11,884 bases of DNA. Source: an uncultured Acetatifactor sp. GTDB taxonomy: Bacteria; Bacillota; Clostridia; Lachnospirales; Lachnospiraceae. The stretch is from positions 1 through 11,884 of the forward strand of contig CAJUGT010000122.1 in the NCBI GenBank assembly GCA_910586435.1, given 5' to 3'. The position numbers and the translations under genes were made by a program. The notes beneath the pieces are model-generated. The model made no database searches and was not told the origin of the DNA. It was given only the letters and a program-made list of their open reading frames with translations. This document shows positions 1 through 7,205 of this stretch, piece by piece (position 1 is the stretch's first letter; the number at the start of each line of letters is the position of its first letter).

Positions 1-387
1 GCCTCCATTCTCTATTCTTCTTGGCCTCTTTTACCGCTTCTTCCAGCCTCTCCACCATCTTTGCAAAATCCCTATATATATCTGTCTTTTGATTCCAGCT
101 TCCGCCGCAATCAGTGGAATTTTAGGAAGCATTTCACACAAACATTTTTTCGCCTCTTTCCTATTATTCCAGTCTGAGTTCTTTCCTGAAACAGAATGTT
201 TCTTTTATTATAAGGGAATATTTCTCTCTTTGCCAAACCTGACAGCACTTCTTCTCTCGTATCATTTTCAAAATCTCAACGGATATAAGTAAAAAAAGCC
301 TGTAAGTGCCCAATCAATCTCCAAGGGAGGATGATAGAATGCCCATTTTTCTCCAATCTGAGGGTCAAATTATGATATCCCTCCCAT
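1..387 (-). pseudogene. Decayed hypothetical gene, runs off left edge
   Basis: Read on the minus strand just after the GNAT stop, this stretch gives a protein-like sequence only if several lesions are repaired. A possible start (ATG at 387-385, after GAGGAG) is out of frame by one base with the following segment, whose core reads LTLRLEKNGHSIILPWRLIG. That frame meets a TGA at 278-276, then continues in the same frame with EEVLSGLAKREIFPYNKR. The frame then changes at about 200-235 (SDWNNRKEAKKCLCEMLPKI) and again near 115 (DIYRDFAKMVERLEEAVKEA), and runs open to the window edge. The last part is charged and probably helical. I do not recognise the family. Alternatives are chance open frames in A-rich DNA, or assembly indels in short homopolymers; the in-frame TGA argues against indels alone. 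Confidence 0.4.
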
Positions 388-389
388 TC

Positions 390-854
390 CTACTCCTCAA
401 TGGACATAATATAAATCTGACATGGATTTTGTTCATCCCACAAAGTCGGAAAAACCTCCAATTCCTTAAATCCCAGCGAAAGATAGAATCTATTGGTGTC
501 ATCATATATATCGTACCTGCCCATACGAACAGTCTTTACCTGAAGAAAAGAATATCCCATCTGGCTGGCCTTTTCCCTTGCTTCTCCAAAAAGCTTCCGG
601 CCAATGCCCTGCCTGTGATATTCCCTCAACACTCCCATGACTGCCAGTTCAATCGTATGTCTGCCGGTTTCTTTCAGATAGAGAAATCCCACCGGCTTCT
701 CTCCATCGTATGCGCAGAAGAAGGGCTTTCCGCTGCTGCCGGCACGATATTGCTCTATGGCTTCCGGAATGCCAAACCAATCCGGAAGCGCTTCCAGTAT
801 GGTCTTCGTTATATTTTCTTTCACTGCGTCGCAGTCAATTTGCTCTATATGCAT
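390..854 (-). CDS. GNAT family N-acetyltransferase
   Basis: A 154-residue protein of the GCN5-related acetyltransferase fold, which moves an acetyl group from acetyl-CoA to an amine; the substrate cannot be told. The usual order is visible: a strand with KPVGFLYL (residues 53-60), then AVMGVLREYHRQGIGRKLF (71-89) containing the acetyl-CoA pyrophosphate loop RQGIGR at 81-86, then a late NRFYLSLGFKELE segment (121-133) typical of the C-terminal half. The length is normal for a single-domain GNAT. I chose the ATG at 854 rather than the one at 869 because AGGAGG lies five bases before it. No signal peptide or membrane segment is seen, so it should be cytoplasmic. It is monocistronic or leads into the decayed gene downstream, and points away from the exporter operon. 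The family is secure; the function is open. Confidence 0.9.
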   Translation of the reverse strand: MHIEQIDCDAVKENITKTILEALPDWFGIPEAIEQYRAGSSGKPFFCAYDGEKPVGFLYLKETGRHTIELAVMGVLREYHRQGIGRKLFGEAREKASQMGYSFLQVKTVRMGRYDIYDDTNRFYLSLGFKELEVFPTLWDEQNPCQIYIMSIEE

Positions 855-947
855 TATGTCCTCCTGCATTTCTCAATAATAACTGTGTCTAAGAATGACC
901 TGGCTCAAATCTTCTTTGACATACTTTCATGAGAATCCTCATTGGCT

Positions 948-1001
948 GTTGCGCCTGCTGCTCTGACATTATTCTTCCACTTTGCAGGTTGCGCCTGCTG
1001 C
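948..1001. repeat. 14-bp direct repeat pair
   Basis: GTTGCGCCTGCTGC occurs exactly at 948-961 and again at 988-1001, a period of 40 bp. The period is not a multiple of three, so the repeat is not explained by a repeated peptide. It could be a duplicated protein-binding site or a short recombination scar. Confidence 0.6.
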
Positions 1002-1060
1002 GGCCCGAACAAGCTATGCCCAGCAGACATTATGATTATAAATGATTTGATGTCAAAATA

Positions 1061-1228
1061 TCAATACCTATTTTGGCTTAGCTTTTTGTTGGCGGTTAGT
1101 CCGGCGAAGGCGTTGCCCGGGCCGAGCAGAGCTTCCCCCACCCCGGCCGCCGTCCCCTTTGCAGCAATAAAAAAGCCACAAACTACCATGCTGAGGCTAA
1201 AGTTACTGTCCTCTCCGTGCCACGGCAA
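1061..1228 (-). pseudogene. Short GC-rich coding-like frame, possible gene remnant
   Basis: The minus strand carries an open frame of up to 55 codons (TTG at 1228; ATG at 1189 gives 42 residues) ending in TGA at 1063-1061. Its middle reads AAKGTAAGVGEALLGPGNAF, and most codons there end in G or C, as in a gene from a higher-GC source and unlike the AT-leaning neighbours. Upstream in the same frame, beyond one TAA, the reading continues back to about 1340 with NSLSYFPSIGNAYPGMPLEI, so a longer frame with one stop is possible. There is no convincing ribosome binding site at either start. I do not recognise the sequence. It may be a remnant of transferred DNA, or a GC-rich non-coding repeat that happens to be open. 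Confidence 0.25.
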
Positions 1229-1270
1229 GGTGTTTTCATCCCTTTACCCAATCTCCAAAGGCATACCAGG

Positions 1271-1285
1271 ATAGGCATTGCCTAT
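1271..1285. promoter_or_regulatory. Palindrome upstream of exporter operon, possible operator
   Basis: ATAGGC-ATT-GCCTAT is a perfect 6-bp inverted repeat with a 3-base centre, 80 bp before the start of the first exporter gene. The AT-rich TATGATAAACT at 1296-1306 could contain a -10 box, but no well-spaced -35 is visible. A repressor site is a guess from position and symmetry only. Confidence 0.25.
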
Positions 1286-1365
1286 TGAAGGAAAATATGA
1301 TAAACTGTTCACACGAAACCCATCAGTCACCAGAATGACCAATCATTACTTTGAGGGAGGACAAC

Positions 1366-3171
1366 TTGAAAGCTAATTACTTTAAAAACAATGCATACAT
1401 TCTTCGGCTCTTATGGCGCATGAAAAAGGGACGGGTGCTGGGAGAACTCCTGGATATTGGTCTTGGATATGTCTATTGGATATTTTATGATATTATTTTT
1501 ATCAAATATCTTGTGGAATCACTGGAAATTGGCAGAAGTTTTCAGGAAATCATGATCTTTCTTGTAGCTGTCACCATTGGCTTTGCTCTGCCCACACTGT
1601 TTGGCAAATGGTATCAGTATGTATACAAACCCAAAGCGGATGCGGATATTTTTGAACAAGTCAACTCCATGCTGTTTCAAAAAGCCACCCAGGTGGAACT
1701 GGAATGTTATGAAAATACGGAATTCTACAACCGGTTTACTCTTGCAATGAAAGACTGCGAACAACGGTTTGCTCAGATTTCTTCTAATCTGTGTACCATC
1801 TTCACCAGCCTGATCGGAAGTATATTCTCCCTATATTATATGTTTTCCATTGATCCTTTCGTCATTGTGTTTATCGCCGGTCCTGTCATTGGCAATTTCG
1901 TATTCGGGAAAATGATAAACCAGACTAATTTCAATATGAAAAAAGAATCCGTTCCCCATATCCGCAAAACGGATTATGTCAACAGAGTCATCTATCTGGT
2001 GGACTACGCCAAAGAACTGAGAATGTCCAATGTATTCCTGGTTCTTCGCAGCATCTATGTACAAGGCTTCCGGGGTGTACTGGACACCCTGAAAAAATAT
2101 CGCGGCAAACGAATCTTTTTAAGCCTTATCCGGAATATTTTTACTTTTGTAATTATCTTTCAGGGTGTTATGATTTATTCTCTCTACAGAACCTTAGTGA
2201 CCGGAAGCATGACTCTGAGCGGATTTGCGGTGTTGTTTTCCGCCATGACCACAGCTGCCTGGATTGTGATTGACACCTCCAGGGCAGTCATACAAAGCTA
2301 TGAAGACAGCCTTTATATTGCCAATCTGAAAGAATTTCTGGAATACATACCTGCAATTCCTGAGACACAGGAAGGCGGAACACCCAGGCTGTGTCCCGGC
2401 GGCCAGACCCTTTTGCGGTTTTGCAATGTATCCTTTACTTACAGGGGACAAGATACCCCCACATTAAAGCAGATTTCTCTGTCCCTGCATCGAGGAGAGA
2501 AAATCGCCATTGTGGGGCACAATGGGGCGGGCAAGACCACCTTTATCAAACTGCTCATGCGTTTGTACGATGTATCGGAAGGCGAAATCCTATTATGCGG
2601 CGACAATGTGAAGCGCTTAAACCTGCGGGCCTATCGGAATCTTTACGGAACAGCCTTCCAGGATTATCAGGTATTTTCCCTGTCCATAGCGGAAAACGTC
2701 TTAATGCGCAAGCCGGAAAGCGATGCTGACTATGCATTAGTGGAACAGGCCCTTCGGCGGACCGGATTTTATGAAAAAGTGTGTACGCTTCCCCATGGTA
2801 TGGATACTGTACTGACCAAAGAATTCGACCCTGAGGGCGCAGTACTGTCCGGAGGCGAGATACAGAAAATCGCAGTGGCAAGAGCCTTTGCCAAAGACTA
2901 CGAAATTGCCATCTTTGATGAACCTTCCAGTGCTTTAGATCCGATTGCGGAATACAAACTATATGAAAATATCCTGGAAATGTGCCATGACAAAACCGTC
3001 ATCTTTATTTCACACAGGCTCTCAACCGCAGTATTGGCCGATACCATCTATTTGTTTGAAAACGGAGAAATCGCCGAAGCCGGAAGCCATATGGAATTGA
3101 TGGCTAAAAAGGGCAAATATGCAGACATGTTCCACAAGCAGGCACAGAACTATCAGCAGGCACAGTCCTGA
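1366..3171 (+). CDS. ABC exporter half-transporter, first of pair
   Basis: A 601-residue membrane protein of the MsbA-like exporter type: a six-helix membrane domain fused to an ATPase domain. Hydrophobic segments lie near residues 25-50, 61-80, 142-160, 163-181, 250-273 and 284-303. The ATPase domain begins near 350, with Walker A GHNGAGKTT (384-392), signature LSGGE (494-498), Walker B aspartate D518 with catalytic E519, and switch histidine H550. All key residues are present. The frame is open from a TTG at 1351, but AGGGAGG (1354-1360) lies five bases before the TTG at 1366, so I take 1366 as the start. There is no peptidase C39 domain. The substrate is unknown; no precursor peptide or synthesis enzyme is seen nearby. 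It most likely pairs with the next gene. Confidence 0.93.
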   Translation: MKANYFKNNAYILRLLWRMKKGRVLGELLDIGLGYVYWIFYDIIFIKYLVESLEIGRSFQEIMIFLVAVTIGFALPTLFGKWYQYVYKPKADADIFEQVNSMLFQKATQVELECYENTEFYNRFTLAMKDCEQRFAQISSNLCTIFTSLIGSIFSLYYMFSIDPFVIVFIAGPVIGNFVFGKMINQTNFNMKKESVPHIRKTDYVNRVIYLVDYAKELRMSNVFLVLRSIYVQGFRGVLDTLKKYRGKRIFLSLIRNIFTFVIIFQGVMIYSLYRTLVTGSMTLSGFAVLFSAMTTAAWIVIDTSRAVIQSYEDSLYIANLKEFLEYIPAIPETQEGGTPRLCPGGQTLLRFCNVSFTYRGQDTPTLKQISLSLHRGEKIAIVGHNGAGKTTFIKLLMRLYDVSEGEILLCGDNVKRLNLRAYRNLYGTAFQDYQVFSLSIAENVLMRKPESDADYALVEQALRRTGFYEKVCTLPHGMDTVLTKEFDPEGAVLSGGEIQKIAVARAFAKDYEIAIFDEPSSALDPIAEYKLYENILEMCHDKTVIFISHRLSTAVLADTIYLFENGEIAEAGSHMELMAKKGKYADMFHKQAQNYQQAQS

Positions 3172-3285
3172 CGTATGATGTCAAAAACATCATTCAGCTC
3201 AGTGGGGCCCAGAGCGTGTGCAGCGCCTGAAATACATTTGCCGCCTGCCGTCAACCACGGCTTTGCGCAGGCAGATTGGAGATAC

Positions 3286-5112
3286 ATGGAAAAAGAAAAA
3301 CACATCTCTTTGGCAAGATGTTATGCCAACATATTTTTTATGTTAAAAATTGTACTGAAGAAAATGCCGGGATTTTTTATCAATTTCTGTCTATATCACA
3401 TTTATTGTTCCGTGGAGGTATTTGTTGAATTCACAGTGACCATGAAATACCTCCTGGATCTCATATCCCGGGGAGGGACTCTGAGAGAAGCGCTTCGTTT
3501 CGTGATGTTTATCCTGTTCCTTGTGATGTTCAAACTTATCTGGGCCGCCGTCATGGAAAATTACCAGATTCCCGCCGCAAAAGAAAAGCTGAAAAAACAT
3601 CTGCAAATGGAGCTGTATGAGAAAGCGGCATCTCTGGACCTGGAGCGTTATGACAATCCGAAATATTATAATGAATTTGTCTTCAGCATTCAAGAGGCAG
3701 GCAGCCGCATGGAGCGAATCCTGTCAGACTTTGCCTCGCTGCTGGCATATTTCACCAGAATTGCCACCAATGGCATATTTTTTCTGACCCTGGATGCTTT
3801 TGGCATTCTATTTGTTCTTCTGGGTTTGTGCATCAATATGGCCGCAAACTCCCGTATAGGAAGACTGCAATTTTCCAGGGACACAGAGCTGAAGCCCATA
3901 GAGCGGAAGAGAAGCTATTTTAACAGAGTCTTCTACCTGAGCGATTATGCCAAGGAGCTGCGTCTGAACCCTGTTGCGGACAAATTAAAAGAGGAATTTT
4001 CCAATGCCAACAGTCAGGTATACCCCATAGTGGCCAACTATGGCAGAAAACAAATGTTTATCAGTTTTCTGGGGGATGTCCTTCCGAACGGACTGCTGAG
4101 CAACATTGTCTATCTGGGGTATCTGGTATACAAAACAGTGGTTTTAAAAGCCTTAAGTTACGGAAGCACCATGTCCCTGTTCAGTGCTTCCTCTTCCCTG
4201 GAACATTCCCTTCGCAGTCTCTCACAACTGCTTCCAAAATTTGAACAGCACGGCCTTTACGTAGAAAAAATCCGAACCTTTCTCTCTTTTGAAAGTGATT
4301 TACAGACAGGAAACCGGCCATTTTCTCCGGAAGACTTTCGGGAACTGTCCGTAGAAGGCGTATCCTTTGCCTATGGGGATGGGAATGATATTCTCCATGA
4401 TATTACCATGTCCGTAAAATCAGGAGAGAAAATCGCCATTGTGGGCTATAATGGCGCAGGCAAATCCACCCTGATTAAATTGCTGCTGCATTTATACGAT
4501 GTAAAATCCGGAGCCATTAAGATAAACGGAACGGACATTCGAGAATACCATAAAGACAGTTATCGGGATTTATTCGCGTCTGTTTTCCAGGATTATAAAA
4601 TTTTTGCCTCAACCATTGAAGACAATGTCCGAATGGGCACGGAGACAGACCGGGGGGATGTACTACAAGCCCTTTACGACAGTGGTTTTGAGGAACGGCT
4701 TGCCACCCTGCCCGAAGGCATTCACACACAGCTGACCCGGGAATTTGATGAAAAAGGAGTGAATCTTTCCGGGGGCGAAGCGCAGAAAGTTGCCATTGCC
4801 AGAACCTTTTACAGATATTGTCCCATGATTATCCTGGACGAACCTTCCAGCGCCTTAGATCCTGTGAGCGAATATCATCTCAACGAAACCATGCTTAAAG
4901 CGGCGGAACATAAGGCGGTAATCTTCATCTCCCACAGACTTTCCAGCACAGTAATGGCGGACAGAATCTATATGTTGGAACAGGGCCGGATTATCGAGTG
5001 CGGAAGTCACGGTGAACTAATGGCGCAAAACGGAAAATACGCAGAAATGTTCCGGCTTCAGGCGGAGAAATACCAGCAGGGCGAACAGACCGCAGTATAT
5101 GGCGAATCGTGA
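3286..5112 (+). CDS. ABC exporter half-transporter, second of pair
   Basis: A 608-residue partner of the preceding exporter, with the same design: an N-terminal six-helix domain and a C-terminal ATPase with Walker A GYNGAGKST (387-395), LSGGE (494-498), D518-E519 and H550. The last three fall at exactly the same residue numbers as in the first protein, which supports the ATG at 3286 (GGAG at 3278-3281) over the in-frame ATG at 3175. The 3175 start would add a 37-residue tail rich in Pro, Ala and Ser, and has no ribosome binding site. Both halves share motifs in the membrane domain such as YAKELR, so they are paralogues. Both ATP sites should be catalytic, unlike heterodimers with one degenerate site. 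The substrate is unknown. Confidence 0.93.
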   Translation: MEKEKHISLARCYANIFFMLKIVLKKMPGFFINFCLYHIYCSVEVFVEFTVTMKYLLDLISRGGTLREALRFVMFILFLVMFKLIWAAVMENYQIPAAKEKLKKHLQMELYEKAASLDLERYDNPKYYNEFVFSIQEAGSRMERILSDFASLLAYFTRIATNGIFFLTLDAFGILFVLLGLCINMAANSRIGRLQFSRDTELKPIERKRSYFNRVFYLSDYAKELRLNPVADKLKEEFSNANSQVYPIVANYGRKQMFISFLGDVLPNGLLSNIVYLGYLVYKTVVLKALSYGSTMSLFSASSSLEHSLRSLSQLLPKFEQHGLYVEKIRTFLSFESDLQTGNRPFSPEDFRELSVEGVSFAYGDGNDILHDITMSVKSGEKIAIVGYNGAGKSTLIKLLLHLYDVKSGAIKINGTDIREYHKDSYRDLFASVFQDYKIFASTIEDNVRMGTETDRGDVLQALYDSGFEERLATLPEGIHTQLTREFDEKGVNLSGGEAQKVAIARTFYRYCPMIILDEPSSALDPVSEYHLNETMLKAAEHKAVIFISHRLSSTVMADRIYMLEQGRIIECGSHGELMAQNGKYAEMFRLQAEKYQQGEQTAVYGES

Positions 5113-5128
5113 CAGTTCAGACCTGTAA

Positions 5129-5195
5129 GTCAACAACCCCGCTGCAAGCAACGGGGCATCAAGCTTGTAGCGCTGCAAGCAGCGGGGTTGTTGAC
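5129..5195. repeat. 17-bp perfect inverted repeat with alternative hairpins
   Basis: GTCAACAACCCCGCTGC (5129-5145) is exactly complementary to GCAGCGGGGTTGTTGAC (5179-5195), with 33 bases between. Inside, the unit GCTGCAAGCARCGGGG is repeated directly (5141-5156 and 5172-5187). Each copy can close its own small hairpin with a CAAG loop, for example CGCTG-CAAG-CAGCG at 5171-5184. So the RNA or single strand could form either one long stem or two short hairpins. No T-run follows, so it is not a standard terminator. It resembles REP-like or MITE-type repeats; the exact family is not identified. Confidence 0.8.
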
Positions 5196-5252
5196 CCTTG
5201 CGGCATTCGCCAAATGGATGCTGACGCATCCGCTTGGCTCATTGCCCGCAGG
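5196..5252. repeat. Second long imperfect hairpin adjoining the first
   Basis: CCAAATGGATGC (5210-5221) pairs with GCATCCGCTTGG (5226-5237) across a TGAC loop, with one A-C mismatch and one T-G wobble. The stem reforms outside, where CCTTGCGGCA (5196-5205) opposes TGCCCGCAGG (5243-5252) with small bulges. It begins immediately after the 17-bp inverted repeat, so the two look like one composite element ending 44 bp before mod. It may be a leader RNA structure of mod or part of a mobile repeat. Confidence 0.7.
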
Positions 5253-5296
5253 AATCAAATTGTACAGCATATCACATATCATGGGAGAGCACGGAC

Positions 5297-7126
5297 ATGG
5301 ACAAACTGAAAATGCAATCGGTCAATGTCACCGCACAAAATATTGACAATATTGCCGCTCTTTTTCCTTCCTGTATCACGGAAGGCCTGGATGAGAAGGG
5401 CCAGCCCAAAAAAGCCGTCAATTTTAAGCTGCTGCGGCAGCTCCTCTCTGACTGTGTATTGGAAGGCGACGAAGCCTATGAATTCACCTGGGTAGGCAAA
5501 AAAGCTGCCATTGTGGAAGCCAGCCGCCCCATACGCAAAACCTTGCGCCCCTGTTTGGAAGAAAGCGTAAACTGGGATACCACGGAAAACCTCTACCTGG
5601 AAGGGGATAACCTGGAGGTCCTGAAACTATTACAGGAAAGCTATCTGGGCAAGGTCAAAATGATTTACATAGACCCGCCGTATAATACGGGAAACGACTT
5701 CATCTATCAGGATAATTTTTCACAGAATAAGGAAAGCTACCTTGCGCAGTCGGGTCAGAATAACCCGGAAGGCGAAAGATTATTCCGAAATACCGACAGC
5801 AACGGACGATTTCATTCCGACTGGTGCAGCATGATTTATCCACGGCTTATGCTGGCACGGAATTTACTCAGCACAGACGGGGTTATCTTTATTTCCATTG
5901 ATGATAACGAACAGGAAAATCTCAAAAAAATAGGCGATGAAATCTTCGGAGCCGAAAACTTTGTATTTCAAATTGCCTGGAGAAGAACGGACAATCAGCC
6001 CAATATAGGCTTTATCGCAAGAGTAAAAGAATATATTCTCTGTTACGCCAGGTCCATCAGATCCATGAGTTTCGGAAGGTTATCTTTGACAGAAAAAGCC
6101 CGAAACGAATACCGATATTCCGATGAGAAAGGCTTGTTCCGAAGGGCTATTTTACTGGATAAGACAAGGGGAAGATACCACTATCCCATAAAGACAAAAT
6201 CCGGAAATGTCCTCACTGGCCCATGGATGAAATCAGAAGAAGAATTCCAGAAACTGGATGAGGAAGGGCTTATTTATTGGACAAGCGGCGGCGATGAACA
6301 ACCCTATGGCAAAATATATCTGGATGAGAAAAAAGGACAGATTCCAAATGATTTCTGGGGCATAGAATTCGGAACGAACCAAAGGGCAAGCCTTGAGACA
6401 GAGAAACTTTTTAACCGGCGTTGTTTTGATTTTCCCAAACCTGTATCCCTGTTAAGCAACATTCTCAGACTGGGCAGTGATAAGGATTCCATTATATTGG
6501 ATTTCTTCTCCGGCTCCGCCACCACGGCACATGCCGTTATGCAGAGAAACGCCGAGGATGGGGGACAGCGAAAGTTTATTATGGTACAATTGCCCGAACC
6601 CTGCGCCGAACCTTCGGAAGCATTCAAAGCCGGCTACAAAACCATCTGCGAAATCGGCAGAGAGCGCATCCGTCTTGCCGCGGAGAAAATTGCCCGTGAC
6701 CATCCCGGCAAAGCCTTTGACGGCGGATTTCGAGTCTTCAGAGTGGATGAAACCAACATGACCGACGTTTACTACTCTGCGGAAGAATACAATCAGTCCA
6801 TGCTTTCTCTGTTAGAGTCCAACATTAAGCCAGACCGCACTGAGCTTGACCTGCTGTTCGGCTGCCTGCTGGACTGGGGACTTCCTCTCTCCTGCCCCTG
6901 CGCCTCCGAGGTATTTGACGGCTGCGGCATTCATACTTACAACGAGGGGGAGCTGATTGCCTGTTTTGAGGAAGATATTCCGGATTCCGTTATCAGAGAA
7001 ATCGCCGGACGCCACCCACGCCGGGCCGTATTCCGTGACGGAGGTTTTCCAGGCAGCCCCGACAAAATAAATGCACGGGAACTTTTTAAGATGCTGTCCC
7101 CAAATACCAGAGTAAAAATATTGTGA
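5297..7126 (+). CDS. mod: Type III restriction-modification methyltransferase subunit (Mod)
   Basis: A 609-residue DNA adenine-N6 methyltransferase. It provides both the methylation activity and the sequence recognition of a type III system, acting as a Mod dimer or in complex with Res. The N-terminal region around residues 40-90 matches the small domain found at the start of type III Mods. The catalytic motif IV is DPPY (126-129, in YIDPPYNTGNDF) and the S-adenosylmethionine motif I, FFSGSATT, comes late (403-410); this order is the beta class typical of type III. The middle, about 200-380, should hold the target recognition domain. The start is the ATG at 5297 after GGGAGAG; an open TTG at 5234 lies inside the hairpin element and is unlikely. 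No simple-sequence repeats for phase variation are seen. Confidence 0.95.
   Translation: MDKLKMQSVNVTAQNIDNIAALFPSCITEGLDEKGQPKKAVNFKLLRQLLSDCVLEGDEAYEFTWVGKKAAIVEASRPIRKTLRPCLEESVNWDTTENLYLEGDNLEVLKLLQESYLGKVKMIYIDPPYNTGNDFIYQDNFSQNKESYLAQSGQNNPEGERLFRNTDSNGRFHSDWCSMIYPRLMLARNLLSTDGVIFISIDDNEQENLKKIGDEIFGAENFVFQIAWRRTDNQPNIGFIARVKEYILCYARSIRSMSFGRLSLTEKARNEYRYSDEKGLFRRAILLDKTRGRYHYPIKTKSGNVLTGPWMKSEEEFQKLDEEGLIYWTSGGDEQPYGKIYLDEKKGQIPNDFWGIEFGTNQRASLETEKLFNRRCFDFPKPVSLLSNILRLGSDKDSIILDFFSGSATTAHAVMQRNAEDGGQRKFIMVQLPEPCAEPSEAFKAGYKTICEIGRERIRLAAEKIARDHPGKAFDGGFRVFRVDETNMTDVYYSAEEYNQSMLSLLESNIKPDRTELDLLFGCLLDWGLPLSCPCASEVFDGCGIHTYNEGELIACFEEDIPDSVIREIAGRHPRRAVFRDGGFPGSPDKINARELFKMLSPNTRVKIL
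5339..5353. promoter_or_regulatory. 15-bp palindrome inside start of mod
   Basis: AATATTG-A-CAATATT is a perfect inverted repeat about 43 bases into mod. A related 15-mer (12 of 15 positions identical) spans 7138-7152 and overlaps the -35 box of the putative res promoter. The two could be sites for one regulator that controls mod and res. Chance in AT-rich sequence is possible. Confidence 0.25.
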
Positions 7127-7141
7127 ATTCTCAAAGTGATG

Positions 7142-7170
7142 TTGACAATATAAGAGATTGAAACTATATG
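7142..7170 (+). promoter_or_regulatory. Putative sigma-A promoter for res
   Basis: TTGACA (7142-7147), a 17-base spacer and TATATG (7165-7170) form a near-consensus promoter in the 79-bp gap between mod and res, 35 bp before the res start. It would allow res to be transcribed independently of mod. Confidence 0.6.
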
Positions 7171-7205
7171 GCGGGTCAATCGCCAATTCAGAGAGGAACC
7201 GACGG

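Larger units (their letters stand above)
855..1365. other. Intergenic region without a confident gene
   Basis: This 511-bp gap separates the divergent GNAT gene and ABC exporter operon and should hold the promoters of both. I see no clear sigma-A pair for either gene. It contains a 14-bp direct repeat (948-1001), a GC-rich patch around 1090-1160 unlike the flanking DNA, a protein-like minus-strand frame (1061-1228) and a 15-bp palindrome (1271-1285). These are listed separately. Confidence 0.6.

Noticed and set aside
306..932. 208-codon plus-strand open frame
   Set aside because: It lies almost entirely opposite the GNAT gene, has no convincing start site, and its peptide resembles no domain. 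The GNAT motif and AGGAGG site on the other strand are decisive.
942..1274. Plus-strand frame with a cysteine cluster (GCACCGPNKLC), considered as a bacteriocin precursor for the nearby exporters
   Set aside because: There is no ribosome binding site or leader-peptide pattern. The cysteines come from one copy of the 14-bp repeat, and the GC-rich part reads better as a minus-strand frame.
3241..3280. Hairpin between the exporter genes (GCCTGC and GCAGGC)
   Set aside because: Only six base pairs match and the stem does not extend, so chance is likely.
5129..5195. Rho-independent terminator for the exporter operon
   Set aside because: The stem is strong but no run of T follows either arm, and the loop is long with internal repeats. 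It may still slow transcription, but it is not a standard terminator.
5297..7126. Phase-variable mod with simple-sequence repeats
   Set aside because: No tandem short repeats or long homopolymers were seen in the coding sequence or at its start.
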